The notes under the pieces were generated by a model. It was not told the origin of the DNA and did not search any database. It was given only the letters and a program-made list of their open reading frames with translations. Made by a program: the position numbers and the translations under genes. Positions 4,948-5,637 of a DNA stretch of 5,637 nucleotides are shown one piece after another. The stretch comes from an uncultured Bacteroidales bacterium (GTDB lineage Bacteria > Bacteroidota > Bacteroidia > Bacteroidales > Tenuifilaceae), in assembly GCA_937915475.1 (NCBI GenBank), contig CALGIR010000283.1, positions 1 to 5,637 on the forward strand, given 5' to 3'. The stretch's first letter is position 1; every line of letters begins with the position of its first letter.

Positions 4948-5637
4948 ATGATTACCACCGAACAAATTAAAGAGATAGTTAAGCGCACCCTTGCGCTGAG
5001 GGGGCATCTTTGACATCGACAACCGAACTATACGACTTGAGGAAGAGGAGCAAAAGTCGCAAGACCCCACCTTTTGGGATAACTCTACCGAAGCCGAGAA
5101 GCAACTCAAAGTAATAGCCGAGCTAAAGCACTGGATAACCTCGTATAACGAGGTCAAGATGCTGGTAGACGACCTACAGATAATTTACGATTTTGCTAAA
5201 GGGGGCGAAGCCACTGAAGACGAAGTCTTAGAGCAATATAATCGTGCACTCTCGCGCATTGAGGATGTTGAAATGATGAACATGCTCCGTAATGAGGAGG
5301 ATAAGCTAGGAGCAATTCTCAAAATTAATTCGGGTGCTGGCGGAACCGATAGCATGGATTGGGCCGAAATGCTGATGCGTATGTACATCCGATGGGGTGA
5401 GCGAAACGGGTACACAACTAAAATTCTTGATATTCAGGAAGGCGAAGAGGCCGGTATAAAATCGGCCACCATTGAGTACGAGGGCAATTTAGCCTACGGC
5501 TTTCTAAAGGGTGAAAATGGGGTTCATAGGTTAGTAAGGCTTTCCCCTTTTAATGCTAATGCCAAGCGACACACTTCGTTTGCATCAGTATTTGTTTCAC
5601 CTTCAATTGATGACACCATAGAGATTACCATTAACCC
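4948..5637 (+). CDS. prfB: Peptide chain release factor 2 (RF2), programmed +1 frameshift, 3' truncated by window
   Basis: Class I release factor recognising UGA and UAA stop codons. The first 21 codons (4948-5010) end at an in-frame TGA (5011-5013). A +1 shift there continues in the frame beginning at GAC 5012, giving Leu21-Asp22-Ile-Asp. The visible 229 residues include the N-terminal helical domain, the block SGAGGTDSMDWAEML, the EGEEAGIKSATIE region, and the stop-codon-reading tripeptide S199-P200-F201 followed by RHTSFASV. SPF, not PxT, identifies RF2 and not RF1, and its position is close to the E. coli SPF at 205-207. The window ends before the catalytic GGQ, expected about 15-20 residues further on. 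RF2 level is autoregulated: when RF2 is scarce the ribosome pauses at UGA and shifts. Its GGQ glutamine is the target of PrmC, encoded upstream. The early stop is a recoding site, not a disabling mutation, because the second frame is intact and conserved. Confidence 0.96.
4999..5014 (+). promoter_or_regulatory. prfB: prfB +1 programmed ribosomal frameshift site
   Basis: AGG GGG CAT CTT TGA C has the same architecture as the E. coli site AGG GGG TAT CTT TGA C. It has an internal Shine-Dalgarno-like AGGGGG (4999-5004), one intervening codon, the slippery CTT (5008-5010), and UGA followed by C (5011-5014), a weak termination context. Slippage of the P-site tRNA-Leu from CUU to UUU puts GAC in the A site. 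The intervening codon is CAT (His) here instead of TAT (Tyr). Confidence 0.95.

Noticed and set aside
4948..5013. prfB as a frameshifted pseudogene or sequencing error
   Set aside because: The stop sits exactly in the known RF2 recoding motif with correct spacing, and the downstream frame is intact and conserved.
1..5637. CRISPR arrays, tRNA or rRNA genes, insertion sequences
   Set aside because: Looked for on both strands by eye. No regularly spaced repeats, cloverleaf-like segments, rRNA motifs or transposase frames were found.

Overview
The window looks like an ordinary chromosomal stretch from a member of the Bacteroidota (probably class Bacteroidia; I cannot fix the order or genus). Three lines of evidence agree. 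The protein sequences resemble Bacteroidota versions of DnaE, RibD, PrmC, RecX and RF2. Three promoter-like boxes match the phylum's TAnnTTTG -7 element. The start codons are preceded by A/T-rich sequence and not by Shine-Dalgarno motifs. Sampled housekeeping genes are about 45% GC.

Layout from left to right. The 3' end of dnaE (DNA polymerase III alpha, OB-fold and C-terminal tail) is followed by trxA (thioredoxin) with its own -7 box, then a clear hairpin-plus-T terminator at 860-897. Next comes a LOG-family phosphoribohydrolase gene, which converges on ribD with only 6 bases between their stop codons. ribD (minus strand) and prmC (plus strand) diverge from a 37-bp gap, and the prmC promoter reaches into the first codons of ribD. 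After prmC lies an A/T-rich gene for a small lipoprotein made of two tandem MliC-like (lysozyme-inhibitor) repeats, then recX. The window ends inside prfB (release factor 2), just before its GGQ region.

Functional links. PrmC methylates the GGQ glutamine of class I release factors, and prfB, one of its substrates, lies about 1.5 kb downstream. prfB carries the classical +1 programmed frameshift site (AGG GGG CAT CTT TGA C), including an internal Shine-Dalgarno-like stretch. This is notable because Bacteroidota ribosomes are thought not to use Shine-Dalgarno pairing for initiation. RibD catalyses two steps of riboflavin synthesis, trxA provides disulfide reduction, and RecX modulates RecA.

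The only accessory-looking segment is about 3491-4271. Its gene is about 35% GC against about 45-47% in sampled parts of its neighbours. It encodes a probable secreted lipoprotein with an internal duplication and sits between prmC and recX, which I recall as adjacent in many Bacteroidia. I read it as a probable acquired single-gene insertion. I found no terminal repeats or recombinase that would prove this, and no wholly new system in the window.
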